NCBI GenBank assembly: GCA_017441265.1 | Contig: JAFRYE010000051.1 | Coordinates: 1 to 64,000, forward strand | DNA length: 64,000 nucleotides | DNA from: Lachnospiraceae bacterium | Lineage (GTDB): Bacteria; Bacillota; Clostridia; Lachnospirales; Lachnospiraceae | Direction of reading: 5' to 3' | In this document: positions 62,464 through 64,000 of the stretch, piece by piece | Layout: each line of letters opens with the position of its first letter | Numbering within the stretch: position 1 is the first letter of the stretch | Translations under genes and position numbers: made by a program | The notes under the pieces: generated by a model | The model's database searches: none | What the model was told of the DNA's origin: nothing | Seen by the model: the letters and a program-made list of their open reading frames with translations, nothing else

Positions 62464-63137
62464 GTTTCTCCTTCCCAGTAATACCCGGCTTTGATTGCCG
62501 TGCCGATGTGCGCGCCCTCGGTCCCCAGCGCGATGCGCAGCTTTTTGATATGATTGTCCACGGTGCGCTCATAGCCGGCGTAATCCGATCCCCAAACGAG
62601 GTCAAGTATCTGCGCCCGGCTCAAAATGTGACCGCGGTTTTCGATCAGCAACAGCAACAGCTCGTATTCTTTCGGAGACAAGTTGGCTACCGTCCCGTTC
62701 ACGGTGACCCGGCGTCTTGCAGGTTCGATCACGAGGCGTCCCTCGCGGACGATACCGCTTTGCACCGTCAAACCGTGATAGCGGCTGATCAAGGCGTTGA
62801 CTTTTGCGGCAAGCACCGCATTGGAAAATGGCTTTGTGACGTATTCATCCGCTCCGATCTCGTAGCTCTCGATGATGACGTCCTCCTGATTCAAAGCCGT
62901 CAGAAAAATGACCGGAACATCGTATTTTTCGCGAATGAAGCGGCACACGTCCTGTCCGTTTTTCTTCGGCATCATGATGTCAAGGATGACGGCGTCATAA
63001 CGGTTGTTTGTCACTGCCCATACGGCTTCCTCGCCGTCCCAAACGGCGTCCACCGTGAAGCCCTGCTTGCGCAGGTACTCTGCAGTTGTGTTTCGCAGCG
63101 TCGGTTCGTCTTCCGCCAGTAAGATTCGATAGCTCAT
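62460..63137 (-). CDS. OmpR-family response regulator
   Basis: 225 residues. The receiver domain (1-115) has acidic DE (LLAEDEPTLRN), the phosphoacceptor D in VILDIMMPKKNG, T in IFLTALNQ, and K in YVTKPFSN. The C-terminal winged helix (130-220) has LSPKEYELLLLLIENRGHILSRAQILDLVWG and ERTVDNHIKKLRIALG. AAGGAGGGCAAC precedes the ATG. First gene of the two-gene operon. A minus-strand promoter would lie in the A/T-rich region 63140-63240. Confidence 0.95.
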   Translation of the reverse strand: MSYRILLAEDEPTLRNTTAEYLRKQGFTVDAVWDGEEAVWAVTNNRYDAVILDIMMPKKNGQDVCRFIREKYDVPVIFLTALNQEDVIIESYEIGADEYVTKPFSNAVLAAKVNALISRYHGLTVQSGIVREGRLVIEPARRRVTVNGTVANLSPKEYELLLLLIENRGHILSRAQILDLVWGSDYAGYERTVDNHIKKLRIALGTEGAHIGTAIKAGYYWEGET

Positions 63138-63307
63138 TGTTGCCCTCCTTGATCATAACGTACTACCGGGATGTATCCTCTTTATATCCACAATACAAAA
63201 AAATATATTTTTTTTCAACAGAACGGGCTTATTAATGAGAATTTCAGATTAAAATGCTGTTAATTGCAACTCGCAAGTGCCAAAAAGCAAGGGGGCACAC
63301 AACAAAG

Positions 63308-63478
63308 ATGAGGACATATCAGGAGGCATTAAGAAGAATCGAAGAATTGGAGAGAGAAGTCGCCGAGCTAAGGGCTGAAAATGCGAGATTGCGAAATCGA
63401 AATTTCGGTGGTAGAAAAAAGCACGATGATATATGGATGGAAATCAGTAGGGAAAGGATAGTATACGGCATTCTTTGA
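63308..63478 (+). CDS. Short coiled-coil protein, possibly truncated HTH factor
   Basis: 56 residues. RRIEELEREVAELRAENARLRNRN is a leucine-zipper-like heptad run, followed by FGGRKKHDDIWMEI. As I recall, a coiled coil followed by GRKKHD.IW is the start of a family of phage/mobile-element HTH proteins, where ~40 further residues with the HTH would follow; here the frame ends at RERIVYGIL. It may thus be a truncated remnant, or a small stand-alone zipper protein. Weak ribosome site (AAGGGGGC, 11 bases off). Confidence 0.5.
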   Translation: MRTYQEALRRIEELEREVAELRAENARLRNRNFGGRKKHDDIWMEISRERIVYGIL

Positions 63479-63628
63479 TGTACTTTCACCGCCTCTTCTT
63501 CGGAAGGGGCGTTTTCGTGTTGATTTCGGAAAATGAGGTGCATATAATGAGCGCGGTCCTATAAATATATGAAATCGGAAAAATGTTTCTGCGTAAAAAC
63601 ATATGACAAGAGGAAGGACGGCTGATCG

Positions 63629-64000
63629 ATGCGGGCTGTGAAGACAAAAAATATGACGGAGGGAAAACCGCTGCTGTTGCTGGCGGTGTTTGCGTTGCCG
63701 CTGTTGCTGGGAAATCTGTTCCAGCAGGCGTACAATCTCGCGGACACGATGATCGTCGGCAAACTGCTGGGGAAGGATGCGCTTGCGGCCGTCGGTGCGA
63801 CAGGCTCGGTCTCCTTTTTGTTCTTCTCCGTGAGCAACGGAATCGGCAGCGGCGGCGGTATCGTGACGGCACAGCTCTTCGGCGCAGGCAAAAAGGATGA
63901 CGTCAAACGGGCAATCGTGAACTCGGCGTACATCATGTTCACGGCGGCGCTTGTGATGGGATCGGTGGCATTCGCCCTGGTGCCCACGGTGCTTCGGTTC
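63629..64000 (+). CDS. MATE-family efflux transporter, 5' part
   Basis: The first 124 residues, cut by the window end. MTEGKPLLLLAVFALPLLLGNLFQQAYNLADTMIVGKLLGKDALAAVGATGS is the standard MATE (DinF/NorM) N terminus with the first two spans. GIGSGGGIVTAQLFGAGKKDDVKRAIVNSA is the conserved second-third span region. MATE proteins export cationic drugs or metabolites using Na+ or H+ gradients. The ATG follows AGAGGAAGGACGGCTGATCG. TATAAT at 63544 and TTGATT at 63520 form the promoter, with a copy of the dispersed word in the spacer. The neighbouring two-component system could control it. Confidence 0.92.
   Translation, partial: MRAVKTKNMTEGKPLLLLAVFALPLLLGNLFQQAYNLADTMIVGKLLGKDALAAVGATGSVSFLFFSVSNGIGSGGGIVTAQLFGAGKKDDVKRAIVNSAYIMFTAALVMGSVAFALVPTVLRF

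Noticed and set aside
14917..63536. Chi or KOPS as explanation of CGNAAAATGA
   Set aside because: Those words are strongly polarised on the leading strand. Here 13 copies face one way and 11 the other.

Overview
The window looks like chromosomal DNA of an anaerobic, Gram-positive Clostridia-type gut or rumen bacterium. Supporting this are lipoproteins with Firmicute lipoboxes, a Trp-type T-box leader, a TPP riboswitch, strong AGGAGG ribosome sites, TTGACA/TATAAT-like promoters, DUF1700/PadR modules, secreted Listeria-Bacteroides repeat proteins, and GH26 and GH10 hemicellulases. No tRNA, rRNA, CRISPR array or complete insertion sequence was recognised.

Two unlike segments are joined. Positions 1 to about 9.9 kb use many ATA, AGA/AGG and A/T-ending codons. 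They carry a catabolic and redox set: two AraC regulators, an iron alcohol dehydrogenase with a flavin-reductase-like partner, a lipoprotein esterase, a GH26 mannanase, an aldo/keto reductase, a DUF2271 lipoprotein, a sugar acetyltransferase and a second flavin-reductase-like protein, plus a MITE-like repeat. From about 10 kb on, codon use shifts to CGN, ATC and CTG/CTC. The word CGNAAAATGA, absent from the first segment, then recurs roughly every 2 kb. The change falls between two opposed terminators at 9.84 and 10.03 kb.

Right-hand segment in order: a PadR-DUF1700-DUF4097 operon (10.1-12.3 kb, minus); larB-larC-larE for the nickel-pincer cofactor (12.7-15.5 kb); two XRE regulators and a small membrane protein (15.8-19.1 kb); a PD-(D/E)XK-like gene broken by an in-frame stop, preceded by nine exact 63-bp hairpin repeats (19.3-20.7 kb); a guaA without its glutaminase domain; and six tandem genes for membrane-anchored extracellular proteins (22.0-32.5 kb), five with EF-hand/FG-GAP-like loops and one with the same anchor but YD-like repeats. 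Next comes a thiamin operon under a TPP riboswitch (thiW-thiM-thiED-thiC), then two paralogous membrane metallophosphoesterases around a membrane-anchored protein. Three large secreted repeat proteins follow (41.4-50.8 kb), then a lipoprotein/membrane-protein group, a GH10 xylanase, and a T-box-controlled trpB2. The right end holds a sigma factor with a roughly 690-residue C-terminal extension, a two-component system, and the start of a MATE transporter.

The most unusual items are the dispersed CGNAAAATGA word (24 exact copies counted by eye, both orientations, all reading frames), the covarying 63-bp hairpin array beside the broken nuclease-like gene, the paralogous surface-protein array with a swapped head domain, and the giant sigma factor fusion. 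Functions for these are inference. The pathway assignments (lar, thi, trpB2, guaA, glycoside hydrolases) rest on well-known families.
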